Shown here piece by piece: positions 17,981-26,635 of a DNA stretch of 64,000 nucleotides. A program made the position numbers and the translations under genes. The first letter of the stretch is position 1. Each line of letters starts with the position of its first letter. Location: positions 3,038,001-3,102,000 of the forward strand of contig OZ243952.1 in NCBI GenBank assembly GCA_965214615.1, given 5' to 3'. The DNA is from CBDAUN01 sp965214615 (lineage in GTDB: Bacteria > Pseudomonadota > Gammaproteobacteria > Arenicellales > JAJDZL01). The notes beneath the pieces were generated by a model that had not been told where the DNA came from, did no database searches, and worked only from the letters and a program-made list of their open reading frames with translations.

Positions 17981-18225
17981 GATCTATCGCTGCCCCAATG
18001 CGGGCATCCCGTCGATAACGCTTTCGTTAAGTTCGATCTGATCCGTTTTTGCGTCGCTGTCCAATGCGATGCAGGTTTGGATGTCTCACGATCTACGCAT
18101 CGGACATCCGCCAGACACTCAATAACTCAATGACTCAATGACTCAATTGACTTGTTGCTATGCAAGAACCGATTGAGTAAACTGGAACAAGACAGTCATC
18201 GACTACGAGTCTTGGAATCAACCCT
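17944..18225. other. Spacer between Uma2 copies with 8-base tandem repeats
   Basis: Four tandem copies of ACTCAATR (the last one ending ACTCAATT) occupy 18117-18148, ending where the duplicated promoter region begins. The last repeat merges with TTGACT (18147-18152), a possible -35 box. The corresponding region of unit 1 has TTGACT at 17223-17228 and TAGAAT at 17249-17254, but with a 20-base spacer, longer than ideal. The repeats could have formed at the duplication junction. Confidence 0.6.
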
Positions 18226-18920
18226 ATGCCTAAGCAAGCCGCCGCGCCATCTGTTCAAACCAAGCCCGGGGCAACGTATCAGGATGTACTTGATGCCCCG
18301 CCGCACAAGGTTGCCGAAATCATCGACGGAACGCTGTTCCTCAACCCGAGACCGGCACCAGCGCACGCCGATGCGCACGGAGGAATATTCGGCAATCTTA
18401 GAACGTTATTTGGCCACGGCCGCGGAGGCCCAGGCGGCTGGCGAATTGTCGGTGAACCGGAGCTGCATCTAGGCAAAGATGTCCTGGTTCCCGACGTAGC
18501 GGGCTGGCGAAGGGCGCGCATGCCGACACTTCCTGACACAGCGTATTTCGCCTTGGCTCCCGACTGGGTGTGCGAAGTGCTTTCGCCTTCCACATACAAG
18601 ATCGACCGCGGTCGCAAGAGTGCAATATATGCGCGCGAGAAGATTCCGTACATGTGGCTGGTGGATCCTGGAATGCGCACTCTTGAAGCATTTGAACTTG
18701 AAAGCGGACGGTGGGCGCTGATCGACTCTCTTTGCGACGATGCAATCGTGGCGCTCCCGCCTTTCGATGCGGTCAGTTTCCCGCTCTCTGATTTGTGGGA
18801 TGACGGTGATCCGGAGGCGACACAGGTTCGTCACCGAGCAGTCCCGGAAGAGGCTCCTCCTCTATAACCTTGATCATTTGTAGAGCGACAATCATTGTCC
18901 AAAATCCTTCGAGCCAAGCC
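18141..18920. repeat. Tandem duplication, unit 2 (promoter plus Uma2 gene)
   Basis: Right copy of the duplication that includes the broken Uma2 gene. It covers the upstream segment, the intact gene and a downstream tail with ATCATTGTCCAAAA and TTCGAGCCA also seen after unit 1. A weaker echo of the upstream segment (CGAATAAACTGGGA, at about 19042) may be the relic of a third copy. Confidence 0.75.
18226..18867 (+). CDS. Uma2 family (DUF820) putative nuclease, intact copy
   Basis: A 213-residue member of the Uma2 family (PF05685), small proteins with a PD-(D/E)xK nuclease-like fold, common in cyanobacteria and in some symbiont genomes; their biological role is not settled. Seen: ATYQDVLDAPPHKVAEIIDGTLFLNP at the amino end, Asp90 in LVPDVAGWRR, Glu117 in CEVLSPST, Lys131 in RGRKSAIYAREKIPYMWLVDP. 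These fit the expected metal-binding core. It is the second of two tandem copies and the only one able to give a full-length product. Expression probably depends on its own duplicated upstream segment. Confidence 0.85.
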   Translation: MPKQAAAPSVQTKPGATYQDVLDAPPHKVAEIIDGTLFLNPRPAPAHADAHGGIFGNLRTLFGHGRGGPGGWRIVGEPELHLGKDVLVPDVAGWRRARMPTLPDTAYFALAPDWVCEVLSPSTYKIDRGRKSAIYAREKIPYMWLVDPGMRTLEAFELESGRWALIDSLCDDAIVALPPFDAVSFPLSDLWDDGDPEATQVRHRAVPEEAPPL

Positions 18921-19137
18921 GCCGACAACTCATTTATGACTGGTGCGGCTTGTATTTCGCCTCTGCTCCAAGGACAAGCTCTTCAGGGACAAGCTTCTTG
19001 GAAGCCTGTCGATCGACAATCGACTTTGGCTTGAATTGTTTCGAATAAACTGGGAAAAGCGACAAAACCCTTACCTCACGACAAATCGAGAGGTCAATTG
19101 AACCTGTGCATGTAGAGATAGATTTCTACCGCCTACA

Positions 19138-20022
19138 TCACTGTCCGTTCAAAATATCCTGAACCAGTTCGCCGATTCCAGCAGGATTGTCTGTAACGCG
19201 GACACCGCATTCTGTCAAAACAGAAATCTTTTCCGCAGCTGTTCCCTTGCCGCCGGCAATAATCGCTCCTGCATGACCCATGCGCTTTCCGGGCGGCGCT
19301 GTAACACCGGCTATGAACGCAGCAACTGGCTTGGTGCCATGTTCAGCAATCCACCTGCCGCAGTCCTCTTCGTCCGTTCCGCCGATTTCACCGCACATGA
19401 CAATCATTTCAGTATCAGGGTCCTGCTCAAACCACTTCACCGCATCAAGGTGCTTGGTGCCATTGACCGGGTCCCCGCCAATGCCGACGCATGTCGATTG
19501 CCCCAGACCGATCTTGGTCAACTGATCGACCACCTCGTAGGTTAGCGTCCCGGAACGGGAAATAACCCCGATCGAGCCTTTGCGATGAATGTAGCCCGGC
19601 ATGATGCCGATCTTGATTTCATCCGGCGTGATCACGCCCGGGCAATTCGGGCCGATCAGAATAGTATCCGACCCCTCCATGGCACGCCGTGTACGAACCA
19701 TGTCCTTGACCGGTATCCCTTCGGTGATGCAGATGACCAGGTCGATCTGAGCTTCAACCGCTTCGTCAATCGCCCTGGCGGCAAAAGGCGGCGGCACATA
19801 GATCACCGAAACCGTCGCACCCGTTTCCTGCTTGGCCTCTTTCACCGTATCAAAAATCGGGATGCCGTCTACATCCTGGCCACCCTTGCCAGGCGTCACG
19901 CCTGCCACGAATGCGTCCGCGCCGCAGGCGTACTGGACGCAGTTGCGGGTATGAAACATGCCGGTCTTTCCCGTCATGCCCTGCGTCATGACTTTCGTAT
20001 TGCGATCAATGAGTATCGACAT
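19138..20022 (-). CDS. sucD: Succinyl-CoA synthetase alpha subunit
   Basis: With SucC converts succinyl-CoA to succinate with ATP or GTP formation in the TCA cycle. The 294-residue protein has the CoA-binding Rossmann start (MSILIDRNTKVMTQGMTGKTGMFHT), GVTPGKGGQ, ITEGIPVKDM, GPNCPGVITP, SRSGTLTYE and the phospho-His motif RMGHAGAIIAGGKGTA. It begins 3 bases after the sucC stop, so the two form one unit. All catalytic landmarks are standard, so this pair is the likely housekeeping enzyme. Confidence 0.96.
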   Translation of the reverse strand: MSILIDRNTKVMTQGMTGKTGMFHTRNCVQYACGADAFVAGVTPGKGGQDVDGIPIFDTVKEAKQETGATVSVIYVPPPFAARAIDEAVEAQIDLVICITEGIPVKDMVRTRRAMEGSDTILIGPNCPGVITPDEIKIGIMPGYIHRKGSIGVISRSGTLTYEVVDQLTKIGLGQSTCVGIGGDPVNGTKHLDAVKWFEQDPDTEMIVMCGEIGGTDEEDCGRWIAEHGTKPVAAFIAGVTAPPGKRMGHAGAIIAGGKGTAAEKISVLTECGVRVTDNPAGIGELVQDILNGQ

Positions 20023-20025
20023 TGC

Positions 20026-21189
20026 CTACGCCTCCGAAGCGCGCACCACTTTCTCAGCGGCATCATCCATTGTGGTTGCTGTGATCAGCGCAAAGCCCGA
20101 TTCCTGCAGAATTCGCCGTCCGATATCCACATTGGTGCCCTCCAGACGGACGACAACCGGCACCTTCATGCCGATGTCCTTGAACGCTTCAACCAGACCT
20201 TCGGCAATCACGTCGCAGCGCATGATTCCGCCAAATATATTGACCAGAACCGCCTTGACATCTTCATTTCTCAGCATAATCTGAAATGCCGCAATCACCT
20301 GCTCGGTTGTTGCGCCGCCGCCGACATCCAGAAAATTGGCGGGCCGCCCGCCGTAAAGCTGAATGATGTCCATCGTAGCCATCGCCAAGCCAGCGCCGTT
20401 GACCAGGCATCCGATGCTGCCGTCAAGCGGAATGTACGACAGGCCGGTATCGGCAGCATCAATTTCGTCTTGCGATTCCTCGGCCAGATCCCGATAGGCG
20501 ACAATGTCCTTTTGGCGATACAAGGCGCTTTCGTCAAATGTCATTTTCGCATCGAGCGCTATGACATCGTCCGCTGCGGTAATCACCAGAGGATTGATTT
20601 CCGCAAGCGACGCGTCGGTATCCCAGAACGCCTGATGCAATGCCTGAAGCAACTCGCTCGCTCGCTCGTTGGCTGCCTGCGGAATTCCTGCCGCTGCAGC
20701 CGCTTGACTCGCCTGCGCGTCAGTCAGTCCGGCAACCGGATCAATATAGGTCTTATGGATCTTGTCCGGCGTTTCGGCAGCAACTTCCTCGATTTCCATG
20801 CCGCCTTCGGAACTGGTCATCAACACCACCTGCTGGCGCGCTCGATCCACCACCAGCCCGGCGTAGATTTCAGACTTGATGTCGATGCCTTCCTCAATCA
20901 GCACCTTCTGAACGATCTGCCCCTCGGGTCCGGTCTGCGGCGTCACCAGTGCACTGCCGAGAATGTCGGCTGCTGCGCTGCAGGCTTCATCAACCGATTT
21001 CGCCACCCGCACACCGCCGCCCTTTCCGCGGCCGCCGGCGTGAATCTGAGCCTTGACGACCCATACGCTTCCGCCAAGGCGCCCGGCCGCACCGGAGACT
21101 TCGCCGACCGACTCGCAAACGATGCCGCGCGGTGTGGCGACGCCGTATTTCCTTAGGATTTCCTTGGCCTGAAATTCGTGAACCTTCAC
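20026..21189 (-). CDS. sucC: Succinyl-CoA synthetase beta subunit
   Basis: ATP-grasp and succinate-binding subunit, 387 residues, starting at a GTG (21189). MKVHEFQAKEILRKYGV, VVKAQIHAGGRGKGGGV (nucleotide loop), EINPLVIT, ALDAKMTFD (Mg site), NFLDVGGGATTEQV and VNIFGGIMRCD (succinate/CoA side) are all canonical. It lies 15 bases after the second, divergent alpha subunit on the same strand, so four genes of two pairs run in one direction. Conservation of every key motif separates it from the upstream paralog. Confidence 0.96.
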   Translation of the reverse strand: MKVHEFQAKEILRKYGVATPRGIVCESVGEVSGAAGRLGGSVWVVKAQIHAGGRGKGGGVRVAKSVDEACSAAADILGSALVTPQTGPEGQIVQKVLIEEGIDIKSEIYAGLVVDRARQQVVLMTSSEGGMEIEEVAAETPDKIHKTYIDPVAGLTDAQASQAAAAAGIPQAANERASELLQALHQAFWDTDASLAEINPLVITAADDVIALDAKMTFDESALYRQKDIVAYRDLAEESQDEIDAADTGLSYIPLDGSIGCLVNGAGLAMATMDIIQLYGGRPANFLDVGGGATTEQVIAAFQIMLRNEDVKAVLVNIFGGIMRCDVIAEGLVEAFKDIGMKVPVVVRLEGTNVDIGRRILQESGFALITATTMDDAAEKVVRASEA

Positions 21190-21204
21190 AACTGAATTGC
21201 TACC

Positions 21205-22077
21205 TCATCTAAGAGCGCGCCGCATCACGGCGCCGATTTGCGCCGGAGAATCCGGCACTGTGACTCCGACTGCGCGAAGCATATCGATTTTCTGCTCAGT
21301 ACCGCCCAGTCCGCCCGATATGATCGCCCCGGCATGTCCCATGCGCCGATGCGAAGGAGCATGGCGGCCAGCGACATAGGCGACAATCGGCTTTTGATAA
21401 TTCGCATTTTGCAGATACTGCGCCGCCTTTTCCTCTGCCAGTCCGCCGATTTCTCCAATCAGCAAAACGCCGTCGGTCGCGTTGTCGTCGGCAAACAGAT
21501 CCAGGCAATGTGCAAATGACATGCCTTGCACCGGATCGGCGCCGATACCGACGCAGGTCGACTGCCCCAGGCCCTGATCACGTAGCTGTGAAACCGCTTC
21601 GTAGAACAAAGTCCCGGAGCGGGAGATGACCCCGACGCGCCCCTTTTCATAAACCGATGCAGGCATGATTCCGATAAGGCATTCGCCTGGCACTATGATG
21701 CCCGGGCAATTGGGTCCGACCAAACGCGAATCCGAATCGCGCAGCCGCTCCTTGACCCGAATCATGTCCAATATCGGGATGCCCTCGGTAATGCAGACAA
21801 TCACCTTGATGCCCGCATCAATCGCTTCAATAATGGCATCGGCCGCATTCTTAGGCGGCACAAAGAGCATCGTCGCATCCGCCTGGGTCGCATCGCGCGC
21901 CTCGCTCACAGATTCAAAGACAGGCAGATTCATGTGCCGCGTCCCGCCGTGCCCCGGAACGACCCCCGCTACGACCTGCGTGCCGTATTCGATCGCCCGA
22001 TGGGTGAAAAAGCTGCCCAGATATCCGGTAATCCCCTGACAGATGACACGAGTGCTGGAATCGACAAGAATGCTCAT
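21205..22077 (-). CDS. Second SucD-like acyl-CoA synthetase alpha subunit
   Basis: A paralog of SucD, 290 residues from the ATG at 22077, four bases after the stop of its beta partner; an extension to 22095 would overlap that gene. It keeps SILVDSSTRVICQGITGYLGSFFTHRAI, GVVPGHGGTRH, GPNCPGIIVP, SRSGTLFYE and the phospho-His motif RMGHAGAIISGG, so it should still form phosphohistidine. It differs much from the neighbouring SucD, for example GHGGTRHMNLPVFES in place of GKGGQDVDGIPIFD. Comparable duplicated pairs include malate-CoA ligase (MtkB) and ligases for other organic acids. Its own acid substrate is not readable from sequence. Confidence 0.85.
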   Translation of the reverse strand: MSILVDSSTRVICQGITGYLGSFFTHRAIEYGTQVVAGVVPGHGGTRHMNLPVFESVSEARDATQADATMLFVPPKNAADAIIEAIDAGIKVIVCITEGIPILDMIRVKERLRDSDSRLVGPNCPGIIVPGECLIGIMPASVYEKGRVGVISRSGTLFYEAVSQLRDQGLGQSTCVGIGADPVQGMSFAHCLDLFADDNATDGVLLIGEIGGLAEEKAAQYLQNANYQKPIVAYVAGRHAPSHRRMGHAGAIISGGLGGTEQKIDMLRAVGVTVPDSPAQIGAVMRRALR

Positions 22078-22081
22078 CGCA

Positions 22082-23236
22082 TCAGCGCCCCGCAACGCCC
22101 ATCAGCTTGCCGACGGCATCGCGCATATTCGATGCCAGCGTAAACGGCAGCTGCGAATTGCGCAGCAGCACAACTGCGTGATCCTTGCTCGTGCCGGCGA
22201 AACGCACAATCACCGGGCACCGGATCGGCGATTGACGGTGCGCGGCAATCAATCCTTGCGATACCGTATCGCAGTGTGTCAGGCCGCCGCCGACAACGTT
22301 GACAAAAAGCGCTTTCAGATTCTGCTGACGCAATATCCGCTGACATGCGTCCGCCACATCGGTACTGGTCGCAACCGGAGGCAGATCGAGAAAATTAGCC
22401 GGCTCGCCGCCGTGAAGCTTGATCAGATCAATCGTCGCCAGAGCCAGTCCGGCACCGCTCACCAGCAAACCGATATTGCCTTTGAGCTGCACATAGTTGT
22501 AGCCCGCCTCGGTTCGAAGCACGCGATCAGGCTCTTCGCTTTCATCATCCTCTATGGCGACACCCGTACGGCGAAACGTGGCATTGTCGTCAAGCTCCAT
22601 CTTGACATCCAGGCCGATCAGTCCGCCATCCTTCGTCACAGCAAGCGGATTCAATTCGATCGCCGTGGCATCAAGTTCAATTGCGGCACGGTGCAAATCG
22701 ATGCAAATCTGAATGCACTCCTCAGCCTGGTCGCCTTGCAAATGCAAATGTGCGGCGACTTTTGCGGCATCATCGCGGCTAAGCGACTCGTTGACGCTTA
22801 CCGGCAAGCGGAGAATCTTCTCGGCCGGCTGATCTTCGACATTGGTGCCGCCCGCATCCGATGCAAGCAGAATCAGCGAACTTACCGTACGATCGACCAC
22901 GCAGGCCAAATAGAACTCCTTTTCGATCAAGCATCCGCTTTCCACGTAGATATGCCGTATCGGAAGCCCGCTTGCACCGGTCTGGGTGGTGACCAGGCTG
23001 GTGCCGATCAGTTCGCGTGCCAATGCGCCGACTTCCGGGATCGAACGGGCGATCTTGACACCGCCGAACCGCGCGCGGTCTCCTGCCAGGATCTGCGCTT
23101 TGACGACCCAGAAATCGGTGTCGATCCGACCGGCTTGCTCTTGCGCCTGCTCTGCGGTGCGCGCAACGCCGCCTTGCGGAAAACTAAGCCCGCGCTCTCC
23201 TAGCAGTTCTTTTGCTTGATACTCGTGTACAAACAT
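22082..23236 (-). CDS. Second SucC-like acyl-CoA synthetase beta subunit, divergent active-site loops
   Basis: An ATP-grasp paralog of SucC, 384 residues from the ATG at 23236 (MFVHEYQAKELLGERGL); a TTG five codons upstream is less likely. The Mg/ATP part is kept (ELNPLAVTKDGG, GLDVKMELD). Three conserved SucC loops are changed: AGGRGKGGG is AGDRARFGG, NFLDVGGGATTE is NFLDLPPVATST, and VNIFGGIMRCD is VNVVGGGLTHCD. The last two line the acid and CoA side in SucC, so a different acid substrate is likely. It is the first gene of the four-gene run and is divergent from the DapA-family gene. Malate-CoA ligase is one option, but its serine-cycle partners are not seen here. Confidence 0.82.
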   Translation of the reverse strand: MFVHEYQAKELLGERGLSFPQGGVARTAEQAQEQAGRIDTDFWVVKAQILAGDRARFGGVKIARSIPEVGALARELIGTSLVTTQTGASGLPIRHIYVESGCLIEKEFYLACVVDRTVSSLILLASDAGGTNVEDQPAEKILRLPVSVNESLSRDDAAKVAAHLHLQGDQAEECIQICIDLHRAAIELDATAIELNPLAVTKDGGLIGLDVKMELDDNATFRRTGVAIEDDESEEPDRVLRTEAGYNYVQLKGNIGLLVSGAGLALATIDLIKLHGGEPANFLDLPPVATSTDVADACQRILRQQNLKALFVNVVGGGLTHCDTVSQGLIAAHRQSPIRCPVIVRFAGTSKDHAVVLLRNSQLPFTLASNMRDAVGKLMGVAGR

Positions 23237-23485
23237 CCCGGTCAGCGACAAAATTTACAAGATTCCCGGCATTTTACCCTATACTCAACACGGTCAGAAA
23301 CAATAGGCGCCGCCATATTGGAATATCGTCAGACCGGACGCAGCAATACAGTTCAATCTCTCGCAGTTCGCGAATCACGCGCATCGATCCTTCCGCCAAT
23401 TTCATCCATCGCCATGACATTTGATTCTTTCACCGGCACCAAGGCAAATACCAGCGATTCGCTGCCGTCAAAAACAGCCCCGGCC

Positions 23486-24406
23486 ATGACAGTCAATGAA
23501 AAGTCGAATCTCAACGGGGTGTGGGCACCGTGCCTGACTCCGATCAAAGACGATTTATCCATCGATCCGGCGAGAATGCGACGCCACGTCACGTGGCTGC
23601 TGGCCAACGGATGCAGCGGCATCGCGCTGTTCGGCACTACCGGAGAAGCAGCTTCGTTTTCCGCCGATGAGCGCATGCAGGCGCTGGACGCGCTTATCGC
23701 CTCAGGAGTGCCGCCCGATCAGTTGATGATCGGAAACGGCTTCACTTCGATAGCCGACTCTTGCGCAGTGACTCGCCACGCAGTGCAAAACGGCTGCAAG
23801 GCAGTGCTGATGCTTCCGCCGTTCTACTACAAGGACCCGACGACCGAAGGCATCGCCAGCGCATACCGGCACGTGCTTGACCAAGTCGGTTCCAGCGACA
23901 TTCAAGCAGTGCTTTATCACTTCCCGAAACTAAGCGCGGTACCGATCACGCACGACCTGATCCGGACGCTGCTTAAGACCCACGGCGAGTTGATTGCCGG
24001 CTTGAAAGACTCGACCGGAGACTGGAGCAGTGCGCAGTCATTCATCCGGGAATTTCCCGGACTGGCGATCTTTCCCGGCACGGACACCCTTTTGCTGTCC
24101 GCGCTCAATGCCGGAGGAGCCGGGACCATCACCGCATCTGCAAATATCAATCCGGCAGGCATCAGGCGCATTTACGATCTGTGGTGCGCCGGCGACGAAG
24201 CCGGCGACGCGCAGTCGCAGGCAGACAAGATCCGAAATATCATCCAGGACTATCCGCTGTCCAGCGCATTGAAGGCGGTTGTCTCCCACTACTGGGACGA
24301 CCCGAGCTGGGGAGTAGTGCGGCCCCCGCTCACTTCGCTGCCCGACAAATCGCGTGCCGATCTGATCGAAAGGCTGGAGCGCGGCGGATTCAATTATCCC
24401 GCGTGA
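23486..24406 (+). CDS. DapA/N-acetylneuraminate lyase family aldolase
   Basis: A class I, Schiff-base (beta/alpha)8 lyase of about 306 residues. Family landmarks are LNGVWAPCLTPI, the GTTGE box (LFGTTGEAAS), Tyr in LYHFPKLSAVPI and the Schiff-base Lys in GLKDSTGD. True DapA of lysine synthesis is normally more conserved around YN(I/V)PxR, here YHFPK, so a different keto-acid substrate is likely. The ATG at 23486 gives a standard length; an upstream in-frame ATG at 23414 adds 24 weakly conserved residues. Neighbours are the divergent sucC-like gene and the downstream flavoprotein. Related enzymes act on hydroxyproline, sugar acids or sialic acid; no choice can be made. Confidence 0.8.
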   Translation: MTVNEKSNLNGVWAPCLTPIKDDLSIDPARMRRHVTWLLANGCSGIALFGTTGEAASFSADERMQALDALIASGVPPDQLMIGNGFTSIADSCAVTRHAVQNGCKAVLMLPPFYYKDPTTEGIASAYRHVLDQVGSSDIQAVLYHFPKLSAVPITHDLIRTLLKTHGELIAGLKDSTGDWSSAQSFIREFPGLAIFPGTDTLLLSALNAGGAGTITASANINPAGIRRIYDLWCAGDEAGDAQSQADKIRNIIQDYPLSSALKAVVSHYWDDPSWGVVRPPLTSLPDKSRADLIERLERGGFNYPA

Positions 24407-24522
24407 TCTGCGGAAGGTTCCGAATTGAAACGTTTTGACGTTGACACAGCATCATCCCCCATCCGCCTGATGCTTCCAAACACATTGCTTGCACAATTTT
24501 CATACATTTACCGCGAAGTACA

Positions 24523-24546
24523 GCCGGCGGACTGCAAGCCGCCGGC
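24523..24546 (+). promoter_or_regulatory. GC-rich stem-loop ahead of flavoprotein gene
   Basis: GCCGGCGG (24523-24530) pairs with CCGCCGGC (24539-24546) around an 8-base loop, 13 bases before the ribosome binding site GGGAGGA (24560-24566). No T-run follows, so it looks more like a leader or messenger-end structure than a simple terminator. Confidence 0.45.
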
Positions 24547-24575
24547 CCTTGAATCGGTAGGGAGGACATCCTGCG

Positions 24576-26576
24576 GTGCAGACTGAATCAGCCAATCCTC
24601 ATTTCAAGCATTTGTTCCAGCCGATTTCGGTGGGACATAGGACTCTGAAGCATCGACTCAACTTCGGTGCGCATACCGCCAACATGGCAGTCGACGGACT
24701 GCCGGCAGAGCGGCATTACGGCTACTATCTGGAACGCGCCATCGGTGGCGCGGCGATGATCGTGGTTGAACCGGTGCCCGTGCACCGAACGGCAGTGCTG
24801 ACACGCGGAAACTTTCGCCACGAAGATGACAGCATCATCCCGCACTTTCGAAAGATCACCGACGCATGCCATGAACATGGCGCAGTGATGATTCAGCAGC
24901 TGTATCACGTCGGCCAGCACGCAGACTGGGACAATTCCTTTGAGCCGAACTGGTCTCCGTCCGGCTTGCCGTCAATGCATGATCACGATGGCAGCCAAAA
25001 GATGTCCAAGGCTCAGATTTCCGAGACTGTCGAAGCGTTCGCAAGCGCTGCGCTTCGCGCCAGGCAGGCAGGCTTTGACGGCTGCGAACTGATGGCGGCC
25101 TACAACGCCATCATCGAGCAGTTCTGGTCGCCCTTCAATAACCGGCGCGACGATTGCTACGGCGGATCATTCGCCGGGCGGATGCGCTTTTCCGAAGAAG
25201 TTCTCGGCGCGATTCGAAAGGCTGTCGGCAATGACTTTATCATCGGCGTATGCACCAGCTTCGACCCGGCGCAGCCGGACGTGCAGCCGCTGGAGGAAAT
25301 GCAGCGCATCGCACAGCATCATGACGAACGCGGCCTGTTCGACTATGTCACCGTCGGTACCGGCAGCTACTACGATTTCACTAGGATCATTCCTGTCGCC
25401 TTGCACGAGGACCAACTCGGGGTTCCGTTCGCTGCGAAAATCAACGAAGCGGTCAAGCATGCCGCAGTTCAGGCGGAAAGCCATATCCGAACCCCCGAAG
25501 TCGCCAATCAGGTGATCTCTTCCGGCGCGGCGGACATGGTCAGCATTGTTCGCGGCCAGATCGCCGATCCGCACATGGCGACCAAGGCGATGCAGGGACG
25601 CAGCGAAGACATCCGCCCGTGCCTTTCGTGCAATCAGATGTGCTGGGGCAGAAGGTTCAAGGACTACTGGATCAGCTGTCTCATCAATCCATCCGCCGGA
25701 CGCGAATTCGAGTGGGGCGGAGACCGATTTGAAACAGCAGCGCAGCCGCGCCGAATCCTGGTGGTCGGCGGGGGTCCAGCGGGCTGCGAAGCTGCCCGGG
25801 TCGCTGCCGAACGCGGCCATCAGGTGACCCTCGTCGAAGCATCGGGCCTGCTGGGCGGACAATTCCGACTCGCCGGGCTGCAGCCCCGCCGAGCGCAAAT
25901 TCTCGACTTCATTGACTGGTACGATCGCCAACTGACGCGCCTTGGCGTAGACGTGAGGCTGAATGCGCCGTTTTTTGCCGAAGACGTCGAGGCATTCGCA
26001 GCCGATGCGGTCATTTTGGCAACGGGGTCCCTGCCTTCGGGCACGGGCTGGCAGCGCGGTATTCCGACGCGCGACACATTGCCCGGGGCGGAGCTCGGCA
26101 ACGTGTGGCACACGGAAGACGTGATGAACCGGTCTGCCAATCTCGGCGCTACTGTGGTGCTGCTGGATGACATCGGCACCTGGAAGAGCGTCGGAACCGC
26201 GCTCTACATGGCCGAAGCCGGACACAAGGTGCACATCGTGACTTCATCGGCCGTTGTCGGACGCGAAATCGTGCGCACTTCCGCAGACATCGCGCTGCGC
26301 GAACGGCTCAGAAAACTGAGCGCGCAATTCCATTGCGAATCCGCTGTGGACCGGTGGCATGACGGACATGCCGTCATTGTGGATCTGCTTAACGGCGAGA
26401 AAACCGAATTGAAGGCGCAAAGCCTGGTGCTCGGCACGGTGAATGAACCGTACAACGAACTCGAGCAGTCATTGACGCATTCCGGCGTCAATACCTACCC
26501 TGTCGGCGACTGCGTTTCAGCCCGCCAAGCGCCCGCAGCTATTTACGAAGGTCGAAAAGTTGCGCTGAAACTATAA
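24576..26576 (+). CDS. Fe-S flavoprotein oxidoreductase, trimethylamine dehydrogenase/dimethylglycine-demethylase-like
   Basis: A 666-residue FMN, [4Fe-4S] and FAD-type enzyme of the old-yellow-enzyme/TMADH/2,4-dienoyl-CoA reductase family. Residues 1-370 form the barrel, with FWSPFNNRRDDCYGGSFAGRMRF near 190. The cluster motif is CLSCNQMCWGRRF...C (CxxCxxxCx11C). Residues 395-666 are a dinucleotide-binding part with RILVVGGGPAGCEAARVAAERGHQVTLVE. The usual HGYL box is replaced by AAYNAIIEQFW, as in demethylating members. Oxidative removal of methyl groups from an N-methyl amino acid or betaine is the likely activity. The start is GTG at 24576, supported by a good ribosome binding site. Confidence 0.83.
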   Translation: MQTESANPHFKHLFQPISVGHRTLKHRLNFGAHTANMAVDGLPAERHYGYYLERAIGGAAMIVVEPVPVHRTAVLTRGNFRHEDDSIIPHFRKITDACHEHGAVMIQQLYHVGQHADWDNSFEPNWSPSGLPSMHDHDGSQKMSKAQISETVEAFASAALRARQAGFDGCELMAAYNAIIEQFWSPFNNRRDDCYGGSFAGRMRFSEEVLGAIRKAVGNDFIIGVCTSFDPAQPDVQPLEEMQRIAQHHDERGLFDYVTVGTGSYYDFTRIIPVALHEDQLGVPFAAKINEAVKHAAVQAESHIRTPEVANQVISSGAADMVSIVRGQIADPHMATKAMQGRSEDIRPCLSCNQMCWGRRFKDYWISCLINPSAGREFEWGGDRFETAAQPRRILVVGGGPAGCEAARVAAERGHQVTLVEASGLLGGQFRLAGLQPRRAQILDFIDWYDRQLTRLGVDVRLNAPFFAEDVEAFAADAVILATGSLPSGTGWQRGIPTRDTLPGAELGNVWHTEDVMNRSANLGATVVLLDDIGTWKSVGTALYMAEAGHKVHIVTSSAVVGREIVRTSADIALRERLRKLSAQFHCESAVDRWHDGHAVIVDLLNGEKTELKAQSLVLGTVNEPYNELEQSLTHSGVNTYPVGDCVSARQAPAAIYEGRKVALKL

Positions 26577-26635
26577 TCGCCCCGGTTTGCGGCCATCGGC
26601 TTGCAGCCAAATTTCCGGCCTATTGAACCTTCTCG

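Noticed and set aside
18117..18148. CRISPR-like array
   Set aside because: Only an 8-base unit repeated four times with no spacers and no cas genes.
19585..21156. A long open frame (523 codons) on the plus strand antisense to sucD-sucC
   Set aside because: It mirrors the codon pattern of the real genes on the other strand, has no recognisable domain and spans the sucC-sucD boundary. Motifs on the minus strand are unambiguous.
22043..23203. A 386-codon plus-strand frame over the second sucC-sucD pair
   Set aside because: Shadow of the minus-strand genes; no conserved motif.
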